The notes under the pieces were generated by a model. That model made no database searches. It was not told the DNA's origin and worked only from the letters and a program-made list of their open reading frames with translations. The translations under genes were made by a program, and so were the position numbers. DNA of 64,000 nucleotides from Flavobacterium sp. NRK1 (GTDB taxonomy: Bacteria; Bacteroidota; Bacteroidia; Flavobacteriales; Flavobacteriaceae), in assembly GCF_024054175.1 (NCBI RefSeq), contig NZ_JAMXLA010000001.1:2797166-2861165 (forward strand), given 5' to 3'. Positions 32,427 through 42,725 of the stretch are shown in pieces; positions within the stretch are counted from its first letter, which is position 1, and every line of letters begins with the position of its first letter.

Positions 32427-34928
32427 TTATCCTCCCATATACTCATCTCCGCCACCATTGTCCTGTTGTTCCCGCTGTTGTTTTTGCTTATCATTTTTGT
32501 TCATATTAAAACGATAGGTAAATGAAAGGGTAATCTGTCTTTGTCTCCACTGCATTTCGCTGTACGAGTTGGAAAGATTAGGTATATCGGTTTCATATTT
32601 CATTTTCCTTGAATTAAATATATCCTGTACATTTAATCCTATTGTAGCTCGCTCTTTAAGTATATCTTTGCTAATGGAGGTGTTAGCACTTGCTACACCA
32701 ATTCTGCGACCCTGTGCCGTGTTTTGCGGAGCATTGTAATTTGCATTAAGCTGCCAGTCTATTTTTAAAGGCAGGCTTATTTTAGAATTTACCCTTGTTG
32801 ACCAGCTATATGCGGTGTTATTGAAATTCTGAATTTCAGTGGTAGTATTGCCTAACTCATCGGGTGGGGTTATATAACTGAATTCTCCCTGCGTTTCATT
32901 TCTGTAAAAATTGAAATTACTGTTTATTCTCCACCATCTGAACGGGTTATAATTTACATTGAATTCAAACCCAAAGCGGTATTCTTTTCCTATATTTAAT
33001 GGTGTTGTTTCTATAACAGGTGTACCGTTTACCTTAGTACCTGATGGTCTTTGTACAAACTGGAAAGGATCATTGGTAATATTCAGATAAGCAGAAGAGC
33101 TTAAAGTAATTTTATTCCATTTTTTAAGGAAACCAAGGTCTAACGAATTAGTTTTAGATGGATTTAAGTCAGGGTTACCACGGAAAATTTTAATGTTACT
33201 TTCAAGTCCTGAGAACGGATTTAAGAAGCGACCTCTTGGACGATTGATACGTCTGCTGTAGCTAATGCTTAAATTTGTGTTTTCATTAAATTCATAGGTT
33301 AAGAAAGCACTTGGGAAAAAGTTGTTATACCTTTTATTATTGTAATCACCTTTATTTAATAAATTGACATCTATATTTGAGTCTTCCCAACGAAGACCTA
33401 ACAAATATGAAAACTTACCTACTTTAGATCCGAATTGTGAGTATAGCGCATTTACTTTCTCTTTATACTCTAAAAAGTTGCTGTAGTCACCATTGTTTAC
33501 CCATATACCATTTTCATCCAGTATTTCTGCTCTTGCATCCGTTTCAATAGTTGCAAAGCTTCCACGATACCCTGCTTCAAATCTGCTTTTTTCGCCTATT
33601 GGTAAAACGTAATCTGCTTGCAGTAAAGAGCGGTTTTCTTTTTGGTTGTTCAGGGTTCTTTCATTACTGTTGGTAATGTCAGGAGTTCCCAATGTAATAT
33701 CATCAATATTGGCATTGTCTTTATCCTTATCCATAGCTACAGATGCATCTATTTTTAGTTCGTGACCATCTTCATTAAATTTATGCACAAGGCTTGATGA
33801 ATAATTTACATTTTGATCATCCGATGTTTGATAGTTATAACGGTAGCTTGTATCTATATAATCATGGTTAGCGTCAAAATTATCATAATATGTATTAGTA
33901 GGGTTATTACCTTTATTTCTTCTGAAAGATACAGAGTTGGTCCATGTAGTAGATTTGGTTAAAAACCAGTCCATACCAAAGTTTGCATTAAAACCCTTAC
34001 GCAGGCGTACATTTGTCCTTCTTTCGTTTGTGTAATTTTTAGTACTGCCATCTTCATTTAAGTATTCATTATTTGTAAATGAATTACCAGGGTTTTCTCT
34101 GTAGTTATATCCAAGATTAGAGAACATATTAAACTGCTCGCTTCGGAAATTAAGATTGGCCATTACCCCATGATTGTCAGGGTTACCTGTAGTAGCAATT
34201 ACAGATCCGTTAAAGCCATCTGCTTTACCTTTTTTAAGTATAATATTTACAATACCCCCGCCGCCTTCCGCATCATACCTTGCTGACGGGTTGGTTATAA
34301 CTTCTACTTTATCTACAGAGTCTGCAGGTAAAAGCCTCAATACTTCCGCTACATTGCTTCCTGCAAGTGTAGAAGGCCTTCCGTCTATAAGTATAGTAAC
34401 ACTCTGGTTACCTCTTAGAGCTACATTACCGTCACCATCTACAGATAAGGATGGTACATTATCAAGTACATCGCTCACGGTTCCGCCTTTTACCATCATG
34501 TCGCTGCCCACATTATAGACTCTTTTGTCGAGCTTAATATCAACTGTAGTGCGTTCTGCGGTTATTTCTACTTCTTTAAGTAAAGTTGCATCAGGAGCGA
34601 GCACAATAACCCCCAGATTAGTATTTTCTGTAATCTGTTTATTTGTAATTACTGTGGGTTTAAAAGAGATATAATCAAATTTAATATTGTAAGTGCCCGC
34701 GGGTACTTCAAGGCTAAATTCTCCTTTGGCATCGGTTAATCCGCCATTTATGGTAACGTTATCAGGAGTTTGAATAACAACGTTTGCAAATTCAAGTGGT
34801 AATTTTGTGTCTTTTTCTATGAGTTTTCCACTCACTTTTACTTTGGCGCCCCCGGAACCTCCCTGGGCAAATGTGACAAAAGAACAGAATAGTAGTAAGA
34901 TTAAAATTGATGATTGAAAATTCTTCAT
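32427..34928 (-). CDS. TonB-receptor-like outer-membrane protein
   Basis: An 833-residue outer-membrane protein with a signal peptide (cleavage near residue 22), a carboxypeptidase-regulatory-like domain (about 31-115), a plug (about 125-230: GGTVSDVLDNVPSLSVDGDGNVALRG and the TonB-dependent TITNPSARYDAEGG-type segment) and a beta barrel of the OMP_b-brl_3 type (about 380-805). The C terminus is polar and glycine-rich rather than a typical aromatic end. Substrate unknown. Transcribed as a single gene with no adjacent SusD-like partner. Confidence 0.88.
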   Translation of the reverse strand: MKNFQSSILILLLFCSFVTFAQGGSGGAKVKVSGKLIEKDTKLPLEFANVVIQTPDNVTINGGLTDAKGEFSLEVPAGTYNIKFDYISFKPTVITNKQITENTNLGVIVLAPDATLLKEVEITAERTTVDIKLDKRVYNVGSDMMVKGGTVSDVLDNVPSLSVDGDGNVALRGNQSVTILIDGRPSTLAGSNVAEVLRLLPADSVDKVEVITNPSARYDAEGGGGIVNIILKKGKADGFNGSVIATTGNPDNHGVMANLNFRSEQFNMFSNLGYNYRENPGNSFTNNEYLNEDGSTKNYTNERRTNVRLRKGFNANFGMDWFLTKSTTWTNSVSFRRNKGNNPTNTYYDNFDANHDYIDTSYRYNYQTSDDQNVNYSSSLVHKFNEDGHELKIDASVAMDKDKDNANIDDITLGTPDITNSNERTLNNQKENRSLLQADYVLPIGEKSRFEAGYRGSFATIETDARAEILDENGIWVNNGDYSNFLEYKEKVNALYSQFGSKVGKFSYLLGLRWEDSNIDVNLLNKGDYNNKRYNNFFPSAFLTYEFNENTNLSISYSRRINRPRGRFLNPFSGLESNIKIFRGNPDLNPSKTNSLDLGFLKKWNKITLSSSAYLNITNDPFQFVQRPSGTKVNGTPVIETTPLNIGKEYRFGFEFNVNYNPFRWWRINSNFNFYRNETQGEFSYITPPDELGNTTTEIQNFNNTAYSWSTRVNSKISLPLKIDWQLNANYNAPQNTAQGRRIGVASANTSISKDILKERATIGLNVQDIFNSRKMKYETDIPNLSNSYSEMQWRQRQITLSFTYRFNMNKNDKQKQQREQQDNGGGDEYMGG

Positions 34929-34981
34929 GTAATGTTAATTGGAACGGATATTTTTCAGGTATCCGGAATGATGTTTTTTGG

Positions 34982-35323
34982 TTATATTATTTCGTTTATC
35001 CTTTTAGCAGGGCGCGCTATAACGGCCTTATCGCCATTAACTACTATAGGACGCTCTATTAAATTAGGATGTTGCAGCATAATATCAATAACCTTGCCAT
35101 CAGGCAAATCCCTGCCTTTATAATTTTTTACCCAAACCTCTTCTTTTTGTCTTACAAGTTCTATAGGTTTTATAATCAGTTTTTTAATTATTTCAGTAAG
35201 TTCTTCTCTGTTTAAAGGTTCATTTAAATATTTTACGGTTGTAAAAGGTTTATCCTGAAGTTCTAACAATTGAAGTCCTTCTCTTGACTTACTGCATCGT
35301 GGATTATGGTATATAGTAATCAT
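34982..35323 (-). CDS. arsC: ArsC-like arsenate reductase family protein
   Basis: A 113-residue protein of the glutaredoxin-dependent ArsC family. The active-site Cys10 lies in HNPRCSKSR and the central helix and EVWVKNYKGRDL segment fit the family fold. The known arsenate reductases of this type use Cys near the N terminus and a conserved Arg in the C-terminal part. There is no arsenical efflux gene nearby, so a role in redox or general thiol chemistry (YffB-like) is possible. Confidence in family is high, in the substrate low. Confidence 0.78.
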   Translation of the reverse strand: MITIYHNPRCSKSREGLQLLELQDKPFTTVKYLNEPLNREELTEIIKKLIIKPIELVRQKEEVWVKNYKGRDLPDGKVIDIMLQHPNLIERPIVVNGDKAVIARPAKRINEII

Positions 35324-35398
35324 TTTATTCTTTTTGCAAAGTACGTTATTATTAACCGAAATTTGAAGTAACTTAGTCCAAACAAAATCTTAAATTAT

Positions 35399-36340
35399 AT
35401 GTTTATTGAGCAGGCATACAGCAAAAAGTTCGATTTTATAAAATATCTTCCTATACCTATTGTTTTTCTGATGCTTATGCTGCTTAATTATGCCGCTGTA
35501 GTTTTAGTTGATATAGATGTAGATCAGCTTATACAGTCTGAAATTGCAAGAAAGGGAGCCAATCGCGTATTGTTCGAAACTATGCTGCCACTGGTTATTT
35601 TTTTAATAATATTATTGCTTTGGGTAAAATTTATAAATAAGCAAAGTATCAGAAGCCTTACTACTTCAAGGCTTAAAGTAGACTGGAAAAGAATATTCTT
35701 TTCATTTGGGCTATGGGCATTGCTCACTACAGCAATGACGGCTGCTGCTTACTTTATGAACCCTGAAAACTTTGAGATCAATTTTAAACCCGTACCCTTT
35801 GCTTATCTGGCAGCTATAGCTATTGTAATGATACCTATGCAAACCAGTTTTGAAGAATATCTTTTTAGGGGATATTTAATGCAGGGGATAGGAGTAGCTA
35901 CAAAAAGCAGGCTTATACCTCTTATTATAACCTCCGTATTATTTGGGTTGATGCATATTGCAAATCCCGAAATAGAAAAATTAGGATATTTATTATTGCT
36001 GTATTATATAGGTACAGGTTTCTTTTTAGGAATAATTACATTAATGGATGAGGGTATGGAGCTGGCATTGGGTTTCCATGCGGCTAATAATCTTGTTACC
36101 GCTTTACTGGTAACTTCTGACTGGACTGCATTGCAGACAGACTCGGTATTAAAAGATAATTCTATACCTGAAGCAGGTTTTGATATTTTGCTGCCACTTA
36201 TAATTATTTATCCGCTTCTTTTGATTATTTTTAGTAAAGTTTATAAATGGACTGACTGGAAGAATAAACTTACTGGCAGGGTAGTTCTTACATTGCCTGA
36301 TCAGACAAATATTAATAAATTAGAACAAAGCCATGAATAA
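35399..36340 (+). CDS. CPBP family intramembrane endopeptidase
   Basis: A 313-residue polytopic membrane protein of the CPBP (Abi) family. Visible catalytic motifs: EEYLFRGYL (Glu152, Glu153 and Arg157) and two histidine motifs, FGLMHIANP (about residue 185) and LGFHAANN (about 228). Such proteins are intramembrane glutamic-type peptidases of the Rce1-like group; the substrate is unknown here. It overlaps menE by eight bases, so the pair is translationally coupled. Confidence 0.85.
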   Translation: MFIEQAYSKKFDFIKYLPIPIVFLMLMLLNYAAVVLVDIDVDQLIQSEIARKGANRVLFETMLPLVIFLIILLLWVKFINKQSIRSLTTSRLKVDWKRIFFSFGLWALLTTAMTAAAYFMNPENFEINFKPVPFAYLAAIAIVMIPMQTSFEEYLFRGYLMQGIGVATKSRLIPLIITSVLFGLMHIANPEIEKLGYLLLLYYIGTGFFLGIITLMDEGMELALGFHAANNLVTALLVTSDWTALQTDSVLKDNSIPEAGFDILLPLIIIYPLLLIIFSKVYKWTDWKNKLTGRVVLTLPDQTNINKLEQSHE

Positions 36341-37382
36341 CCCAGACTATCACTTTGTACATCCTCAATTTAAGCTGAACGGGTTTCATCTTTCTGAGGA
36401 TGATTTGTGTCGTATTGCTTATAGTTTTATTAAAGAAGGAGAGCCTTTTGAAAGGGCAGTTGGTGATTTTTTACTCGATTGGTTTGACCAGAGAAATTAT
36501 ATAGAAATGCAGACATCCGGTACCACAGGAGCGCCTAAAATGATTCAGGTTGATAAGCAGGCTATGGTACATTCTGCAATGGCTACAGGTAATTTTTTTG
36601 ATCTTCAGCCGGGTATAAGGGTATTACATTGTCTGCCTACACAATTTGTAGCAGGTAAAATGATGCTGGTAAGAGCTTTTATATTAGGATGGGATATGGA
36701 TTTAGTTTCCCCTGCTTCTAATCCGCTGGAGCGTAATTACAATAGTTATGATTTTGCTGCTATGGTGCCGCTGCAGGCACAGCAGTCACTTGAAAAATTA
36801 CAGCAGATAAAGAAAATAATTCTGGGAGGAGCAAAAGTCAGCGAATCTCTTTCTAAACAGTTATCGGTGCTTCCAATTGCCATATACGAAACTTATGGAA
36901 TGACCGAAACAATTACTCATATAGCGGCTAAAAAAATAGGAGAAGAGGCTTTTACTACCCTTCCTGATGTAAGGATAAGTGAAGACGACAGGCATTGTTT
37001 AGTTATCGATCCGTATGTAATTTGTAACGAACCTGTTCTTACAAATGATGTGGTTGAAATAGTAGATGATAAACACTTTATTTGGCTGGGCAGGTATGAT
37101 AATGTTATTAATAGCGGCGGGGTAAAATTATTTCCTGAGCAGATTGAGGAAAAATTATCATCTAAAATACAAAGGCGCTTTTTTGTAAAAGGTATGCCCG
37201 ATGAAAAACTGGGGCAGAAACTTGTACTTGTTATAGAAGGTGAACCTATGGAAATTGATGATAAAATTTTCAGCAAACTGGGAAAATTCGAAAAGCCTAA
37301 GGATATTCTTTTTGTACCCCATTTTGCAGAAACTGTAAGCGGAAAGGTTATAAGAGATAAAACACTGGAAGAAGCTGTTTAA
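36333..37382 (+). CDS. menE: O-succinylbenzoate-CoA ligase (short flavobacterial MenE)
   Basis: A 349-residue acyl-CoA synthetase, shorter than classical MenE (about 450 residues) and typical for Flavobacteria. The AMP-binding motif TSGTTGAPKM (about 61-70), ETYGMTETITH (about 190) and the C-terminal GRYDNVINSGGVKL are clear, with the late lysine in SGKVIRDKTL. In menaquinone synthesis it activates o-succinylbenzoate. It overlaps the CPBP gene and is convergent with the peptidase gene, the stop codons overlapping by four bases. Confidence 0.82.
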   Translation: MNNPDYHFVHPQFKLNGFHLSEDDLCRIAYSFIKEGEPFERAVGDFLLDWFDQRNYIEMQTSGTTGAPKMIQVDKQAMVHSAMATGNFFDLQPGIRVLHCLPTQFVAGKMMLVRAFILGWDMDLVSPASNPLERNYNSYDFAAMVPLQAQQSLEKLQQIKKIILGGAKVSESLSKQLSVLPIAIYETYGMTETITHIAAKKIGEEAFTTLPDVRISEDDRHCLVIDPYVICNEPVLTNDVVEIVDDKHFIWLGRYDNVINSGGVKLFPEQIEEKLSSKIQRRFFVKGMPDEKLGQKLVLVIEGEPMEIDDKIFSKLGKFEKPKDILFVPHFAETVSGKVIRDKTLEEAV

Positions 37383-38998
37383 AGCTTCTCCAGTTTTACA
37401 TAAAACTTACTTTTGTCCAGATTTACTTTATCAAGTCCTGATGCTTCTGTTTTTAAAGTTTTCCAGTTGTTGGTAGCTTTTAGACGCACCTCTTTATTAT
37501 TAATTATCAGCCCTACGGGCATTACAAAGTGAGCAACATCAGTCTGCCATCGGTACTCAAGTTCGCTGCCATTTAATTTTACCTGAAGCTTTGGAATGTT
37601 TTCATAACGCAGGTACTGATTAAAAACAGGGGTAAGGTCCATACCTGTTTTTGCGTTAAAATATGATATTACTGTTTCAGTATCAATAATATCTTTTTTA
37701 TACATAAGAGCATAATTCAGTATTAAATCCCACCACTTATCATCATTATTTACTACATGCCTCAATGTATTAAGCATTAATGCCCCTTTGTAATACATAT
37801 CGTTAGAGCCTTCTTTATTAACCCCGAAAATGCCAATAACGGGCTTATTGTTAATTACACTATATTGCTGGCCTGTAATATACTGCATTGCTTTTTCGTA
37901 ACCAAAACGGCATTCTACATACACAGTTTCACTATAAGTGGTAAAGCCTTCATGTATCCACATATCAGCTATATCTTTAGAAGTTATGCTGTTGCCAAAC
38001 CATTCGTGCCCGGTTTCATGTATAATGATATAATCAAACTTTAAGCCTATGCCGGAAAGGCTAAGATCACCACCTAAATAGCCTTTTTTGTATTTGTTTC
38101 CATAAGCAACGGCGCTTTGATGTTCCATCCCCAGATAAGGTGTTTCTACAAGCTTATAGCCATCTTCAAAAAAGGGATATTTCCCAAATTTAGACTGAAA
38201 ACATTCCATCATAGGTTTTACCTCTTCAAATTGCTTACGTGCTTTGTCTTCGTTTTTACGTAAAACATAATAATCAAGATCAAGTCCGTCCAGATTATCA
38301 TGTATGTGTACATAGTCGGCAATGTTAAGGGTGATATTATAATTGTTTATGGGATTTTTTACTTCCCAATCCCATCTTGTATAACCATTTTTTAGATCTT
38401 CGCTTCCTGTTAGCCTACCGTTAGACACATCCATTAATCCATTTGGCACAGCAACTTTTATGGTTGCCCCTCTGTCAGGTTCATCGGTTTGATGGTCTTT
38501 AACAGGGTACCATAAACTTGCTCCTGTTCCCTGAACTGCAACACCTATCCAGGGTTTACCATCACTATCTTTTGTAAAAACAAAACCGCCATCCCAGGGA
38601 GCGTTTTTTGCAATAATTGGATAGCCGGAATAGTAAAATCGTAATATTTCTTCATTACCTTTTTTAAGAGGACTGGCAAATGTTATAAATACGGCATCGT
38701 TATCTCGTTTATAGCTTACTTTATTGTTACTAATAACAATACTGTCAATTTTCATATTCTCGAATAAGTCAAGTTGAATTTTAGAGGTGTTTTCAACAAC
38801 TTTAAAAGTAATATCGTTATAGCCGCTAATAAATTTCTTATCCGGATCAACTTTAATGTTGAGGTCATAGCGCTGCACATCAAAACTGGTGCGTTCGGGT
38901 CTTAATCCGCCCTGAAGACTGTCACGCCTGGTATAGTTTTGTGCAATTGTATTCTGAAAATACAATAATAGGAATGCAGATAGTAAAACTGTTTTCAT
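37379..38998 (-). CDS. M1 family metallopeptidase
   Basis: A 539-residue exported aminopeptidase. It has a signal peptide (about 1-19), a beta-sheet N-terminal domain, the substrate-binding loop GMEHQSAVAYG (about 290-300, equivalent to GAMEN) and the zinc site HETGH (His327, Glu328, His331) with the third ligand Glu350 in WIHEGFTTYSE. It lacks the long C-terminal domain of ERAP-like enzymes, as usual in short M1 forms. Probably periplasmic peptide processing. Confidence 0.9.
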   Translation of the reverse strand: MKTVLLSAFLLLYFQNTIAQNYTRRDSLQGGLRPERTSFDVQRYDLNIKVDPDKKFISGYNDITFKVVENTSKIQLDLFENMKIDSIVISNNKVSYKRDNDAVFITFASPLKKGNEEILRFYYSGYPIIAKNAPWDGGFVFTKDSDGKPWIGVAVQGTGASLWYPVKDHQTDEPDRGATIKVAVPNGLMDVSNGRLTGSEDLKNGYTRWDWEVKNPINNYNITLNIADYVHIHDNLDGLDLDYYVLRKNEDKARKQFEEVKPMMECFQSKFGKYPFFEDGYKLVETPYLGMEHQSAVAYGNKYKKGYLGGDLSLSGIGLKFDYIIIHETGHEWFGNSITSKDIADMWIHEGFTTYSETVYVECRFGYEKAMQYITGQQYSVINNKPVIGIFGVNKEGSNDMYYKGALMLNTLRHVVNNDDKWWDLILNYALMYKKDIIDTETVISYFNAKTGMDLTPVFNQYLRYENIPKLQVKLNGSELEYRWQTDVAHFVMPVGLIINNKEVRLKATNNWKTLKTEASGLDKVNLDKSKFYVKLEKL

Positions 38999-39050
38999 TT
39001 GACTAATGATTATTGCTATAAGTAACGAAAAGTAAGAAATTGTTACGAAA

Positions 39051-39707
39051 TCATAACAATTTTTCCGCTGTCATTATTACAAATTCACGCTCAATTTCAT
39101 TACCGCTATTACTCATAACTATTTCTGTTGCTGTAACAGCCGAAGTAATTTTAAGCCCTGTGCTTTCTATAAGGGCAGATACAGCGGAAATAGAATAATG
39201 AGTAAAACCATATTTAGCAAAAGGTATTTTTTGCATTGTAGTTTCTGGAATAAATCCAATTGCTAATTTGCCTCCAGGCTTGAGCACACGAGTAATCTCG
39301 GTTGCATATTCCTGAGGGTTCTGCCAGAAATAAATGGTGTTGACTGTAAAAATTTTATCAAATTTATTCGCCTTAAACTCAATTGTTTTACCATCAGTCA
39401 GATGAAAAGATACGTTTTTTAATCCGGAATTAAGTTTTTTAGCCTGGCTGATCATTGTTTTAGAAATGTCAATACCGGTATAGTTCAAATCAGGAATGAT
39501 TTTGAAAAGTTCTGAAATATGTACCCCATTGCCAGGGCCTATTTCTAAAACAGCCTCTCCCTTTTTCAGGTTGAGGCTGTGAATAGTTTTATTGATGATA
39601 TTATTGTTGGTAAAATTCATCATTTCGCCAACTTTAATTCCATCTTTCCCGCTTGGGCAATGTAATTGTTTTGCCAGCTCCTGTAATTCAGTTTCAGATA
39701 ATTTCAT
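39051..39707 (-). CDS. SAM-dependent methyltransferase
   Basis: A 218-residue class I methyltransferase. Motif I is VLEIGPGNGVHISEL (about 53-67); the acidic residue after beta-strand 2 is in YTGIDISKTM; and LKPGGKLAIGF marks the later strand. The substrate is unknown. It lies between the M1 peptidase and an esterase on the same strand with small gaps, but no operon logic is evident. Confidence 0.85.
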   Translation of the reverse strand: MKLSETELQELAKQLHCPSGKDGIKVGEMMNFTNNNIINKTIHSLNLKKGEAVLEIGPGNGVHISELFKIIPDLNYTGIDISKTMISQAKKLNSGLKNVSFHLTDGKTIEFKANKFDKIFTVNTIYFWQNPQEYATEITRVLKPGGKLAIGFIPETTMQKIPFAKYGFTHYSISAVSALIESTGLKITSAVTATEIVMSNSGNEIEREFVIMTAEKLL

Positions 39708-39738
39708 ACTACTAATTTACGTAAAAGCTGGACATTTA

Positions 39739-40701
39739 TTATTGCCTGCCTGTCTTTGCAGTATTATGTTTGATCGTTTTTTTAGAAGACTTATTTTCCT
39801 TTGTATATAAGAATATTAATATCTGATTGAAACGATCAGCCCATGCTTTTTCAACATGTGCGGCCCCTTCAAATTTTTTAGTTTTCCAGTTTTTATCTGT
39901 ATATCCTTTTGAGGCCATTATATTATCTACTGTTTTTTGATGTGGCTCATAATATTGATCTAGGGTTATTGTGCCATAGTCAAAGTATATGCGATGGTCT
40001 TTTGAAGAAGGAAGTTTTTCATATAGGTATTTTTTAAATGCTTCAGATGGCCCTGTATGATTACTGTCAAGTAATAAGGGCCAGTGGGTAGAAAGGCATG
40101 CAGCCTGCCCGAAAATTTCAGGGTACTCACAAATAGCGTATAATGATATTAAAGCTCCCATTGAGCTTCCGCAAATAGAAGTATTTTCTTTATCAGATTT
40201 CGTTCTGTATTGTTTATCAATATACGGTTTAAGCTCTTCAGTAATGAATTTAAGGTATTCATCGCCTAAAAAATCATTTCCTTTAATTTTAGACTGTTCT
40301 TTAGCTTTATTAAAAACTTCTATATCTGTTTTAGTAAAGTTTTTTGCAGCTTTTTCAGGAAAATACTCCATGTAGCGTTGGTTCGTACTCCATATAGCTA
40401 CAATAATTACTGGTTCTACACGCTTAATGGCAATAAGTTTTGCAGCAGTATCATCTGCTTCCCATGCCATTTTATGCATGGAAGTTAAAGGATTAAAAAC
40501 ATTTTGCCCATCCTGCATATACAGTACAGGAAATGCTTGTTGAGGGTTTGAGGTGTACTCTGCAGGCAGCCATATTTCGATATTCCGCGCCTGAACGAAT
40601 TTTGACTTAAAGCCGTCAATCTTTACAATTTTACCCTTAGGTTGGGCATAACAGCTAAAGACCGCCAGCAAAAGCAGCAGTTTAGTAGTTAATAGTTTCA
40701 T
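39739..40701 (-). CDS. Secreted esterase, alpha/beta hydrolase (Esterase D type)
   Basis: A 320-residue hydrolase of the PF00756-like esterase family with a signal peptide (cleavage near residue 20). Nucleophile motif GSSMG (Ser180), a preceding YMQDGQNVF strand-turn and GAAHVEKAW, where the histidine is the likely catalytic base. The C terminus is basic and serine/lysine-rich. Substrate unknown (siderophore or sugar esters are typical of the family). Confidence 0.82.
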   Translation of the reverse strand: MKLLTTKLLLLLAVFSCYAQPKGKIVKIDGFKSKFVQARNIEIWLPAEYTSNPQQAFPVLYMQDGQNVFNPLTSMHKMAWEADDTAAKLIAIKRVEPVIIVAIWSTNQRYMEYFPEKAAKNFTKTDIEVFNKAKEQSKIKGNDFLGDEYLKFITEELKPYIDKQYRTKSDKENTSICGSSMGALISLYAICEYPEIFGQAACLSTHWPLLLDSNHTGPSEAFKKYLYEKLPSSKDHRIYFDYGTITLDQYYEPHQKTVDNIMASKGYTDKNWKTKKFEGAAHVEKAWADRFNQILIFLYTKENKSSKKTIKHNTAKTGRQ

Positions 40702-40839
40702 TTAGTAGTTTAGTTTAAGTGCTTAAAGATAAGGTAAAAAATAATTTGCAATATTAATTTTACACTAAGTTGATATATTTATCACAGAGTTTTAGTGATA
40801 AATTGTGTTTTATAACAAAAAGAATAAGTATTCTATAAT

Positions 40840-40875
40840 AACAAAGGCAATGCTAAACAGCATTGCCTTTGTTTA
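40840..40875. terminator. Bidirectional terminator
   Basis: AACAAAGGCAATGCT/AGCATTGCCTTTGTT (15-bp stem, loop AAAC) with flanking A and T runs, at the end of the carboxylase gene. Confidence 0.9.
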
Positions 40876-40896
40876 AAAATTATAAATGAGTAAAAA

Positions 40897-42525
40897 TTAT
40901 ACCTGTATTACACCAAGATTGAATTTTTTCTCAATAGGAGCGTGGTTGGCAGCTTCAATACCCATCGATATCCATTTACGGGTATCAAGAGGGTCTATTA
41001 TAGCATCCGTCCATAATCTTGATGCAGCATAATAAGGAGAAACCTGTGCATCATATCGGGCTTTTATTTTATCAAATAACTCAGCTTCCTTTTCGGGAGT
41101 GATTTCTTCACCTCTGGCTTTTAACGATGACGCTTCAATTTGCAGTAATACTTTTGCGGCCTGAGTGCCACCCATAACAGCAAGCTCTGCGCTTGGCCAC
41201 GCAAAAATAAGCCTCGGATCATAGGCTTTACCGCACATAGCGTAATTTCCTGCACCATAAGAGTTGCCAATAACTACAGTGAATTTAGGTACTACAGAGT
41301 TACTTACGGCATTTACCATTTTAGCACCATCTTTTATAATACCCCCATGCTCTGATTTAGAACCTACCATAAACCCTGTAACATCCTGAAGAAATACCAA
41401 GGGGATTTTTTTCTGATTGCAGTTGGCAATAAAACGTGTTGCTTTATCGGCACTATCAGAATAGATAACACCACCAAACTGCATTTCACCTTTTTTAGAT
41501 TTAACTACTTTACGCTGGTTTGCTACAATACCAACTGCCCATCCGTCTATTCTGGCATAACCTGTAATAATAGTTTGGCCATAGCCGGCTTTATATTCTT
41601 CAAAATCACTATTATCAACCAGTCGTGTAATAATTTCCATCATATCATACTGCTCAGTACGCAGTTTAGGTACAATGCCATATATATCTTCTTCAGGTAA
41701 TGCAGGTTTTTCCGCTTTAACACGGTTAAATCCTGCTTTTTCATAATCACCAATTTTGTCAACTATATTTTTAATAGTATCTAAAGCATCTTTATCATCT
41801 TTAGCTTTATAATCTGTCACACCAGATATTTCACAATGTGTTGTAGCTCCTCCCAGCGTTTCATTGTCAATGGTTTCTCCAATAGCAGCCTTAACAAGGT
41901 AGCTGCCGGCAAGAAAAATACTTCCGGTTTTATCAACAATCAGGGCTTCGTCGCTCATAATAGGAAGATAGGCACCACCTGCAACACAGCTGCCCATAAC
42001 TGCAGCTATCTGTGTAATACCCATACTGCTCATAATTGCATTGTTACGAAATATACGCCCGAAATGTTCTTTGTCAGGAAAAATCTCATCCTGTAGTGGA
42101 AGGTAAACTCCGGCACTGTCAACAAGATAAATAATAGGGAGGTTATTTTCCATGGCAATTTCCTGAGCGCGTAGGTTTTTCTTTCCCGTAATAGGAAACC
42201 ACGCTCCGGCTTTAACAGTAGCATCATTAGCCACAACAATGCATTGTTTGCCTTTTATATATCCGATTTTTATAACAACTCCGCCTGAAGGGCAACCACC
42301 ATGCTCTGCATACATTCCGTCACCAACAAAGGCGCCTATTTCAATGCTCTTACTGTCTTTATCTAAAAGGTACTCAATACGTTCGCGGGCGGTCATTTTA
42401 CCTTCGGCGTGCAGTTTATCAATTCTTTTTTCGCCTCCTCCTAATTTTACTTTGCTAAGTTTTTGTTTTAATTCCGACAGCAATAGTTTATTATGATCTT
42501 CGTTCTTGTTGAAGGTGATATCCAT
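40897..42525 (-). CDS. Acyl-CoA carboxylase, carboxyltransferase beta subunit
   Basis: A 542-residue carboxyltransferase subunit. Typical motifs: ARERIEYLLDKDS near the N terminus, GGCPSGGVVIKIGYI, KAGAWFPITGKKNLRAQEIA, GSCVAGGAYLPIM, and FAWPSAELAVMGGTQAAKVL. The length fits methylcrotonyl-CoA- or propionyl-CoA-type beta subunits. The biotin-carrying alpha subunit is not adjacent, so the exact acyl-CoA is undecided. The whole gene is transcribed alone. Confidence 0.88.
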   Translation of the reverse strand: MDITFNKNEDHNKLLLSELKQKLSKVKLGGGEKRIDKLHAEGKMTARERIEYLLDKDSKSIEIGAFVGDGMYAEHGGCPSGGVVIKIGYIKGKQCIVVANDATVKAGAWFPITGKKNLRAQEIAMENNLPIIYLVDSAGVYLPLQDEIFPDKEHFGRIFRNNAIMSSMGITQIAAVMGSCVAGGAYLPIMSDEALIVDKTGSIFLAGSYLVKAAIGETIDNETLGGATTHCEISGVTDYKAKDDKDALDTIKNIVDKIGDYEKAGFNRVKAEKPALPEEDIYGIVPKLRTEQYDMMEIITRLVDNSDFEEYKAGYGQTIITGYARIDGWAVGIVANQRKVVKSKKGEMQFGGVIYSDSADKATRFIANCNQKKIPLVFLQDVTGFMVGSKSEHGGIIKDGAKMVNAVSNSVVPKFTVVIGNSYGAGNYAMCGKAYDPRLIFAWPSAELAVMGGTQAAKVLLQIEASSLKARGEEITPEKEAELFDKIKARYDAQVSPYYAASRLWTDAIIDPLDTRKWISMGIEAANHAPIEKKFNLGVIQV

Positions 42526-42725
42526 TGTATGCTATATATTTGTAATTGAAATGTATTTTTAGTGGTGCTAAAATACGAAAACGTTTGATATTAAAAGAAA
42601 TTATTGCGAATTCCTTTATTTTTGCTGTTTGCAATTTCTTTAAATTAATAACTCCATATTGATAATAAATTAATGATTTCTTAACATTGGAGAGGTACAT
42701 TTGCGCCATAAAAAACCGAAAGTAA
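42526..42725. other. Divergent region before DUF47 and carboxylase genes
   Basis: The gap holds promoters for both directions. TACATTTG (42696-42703) is a -7 element about 23 bases before the DUF47 start; no TTG at standard spacing is seen. No gene or repeat. Confidence 0.45.
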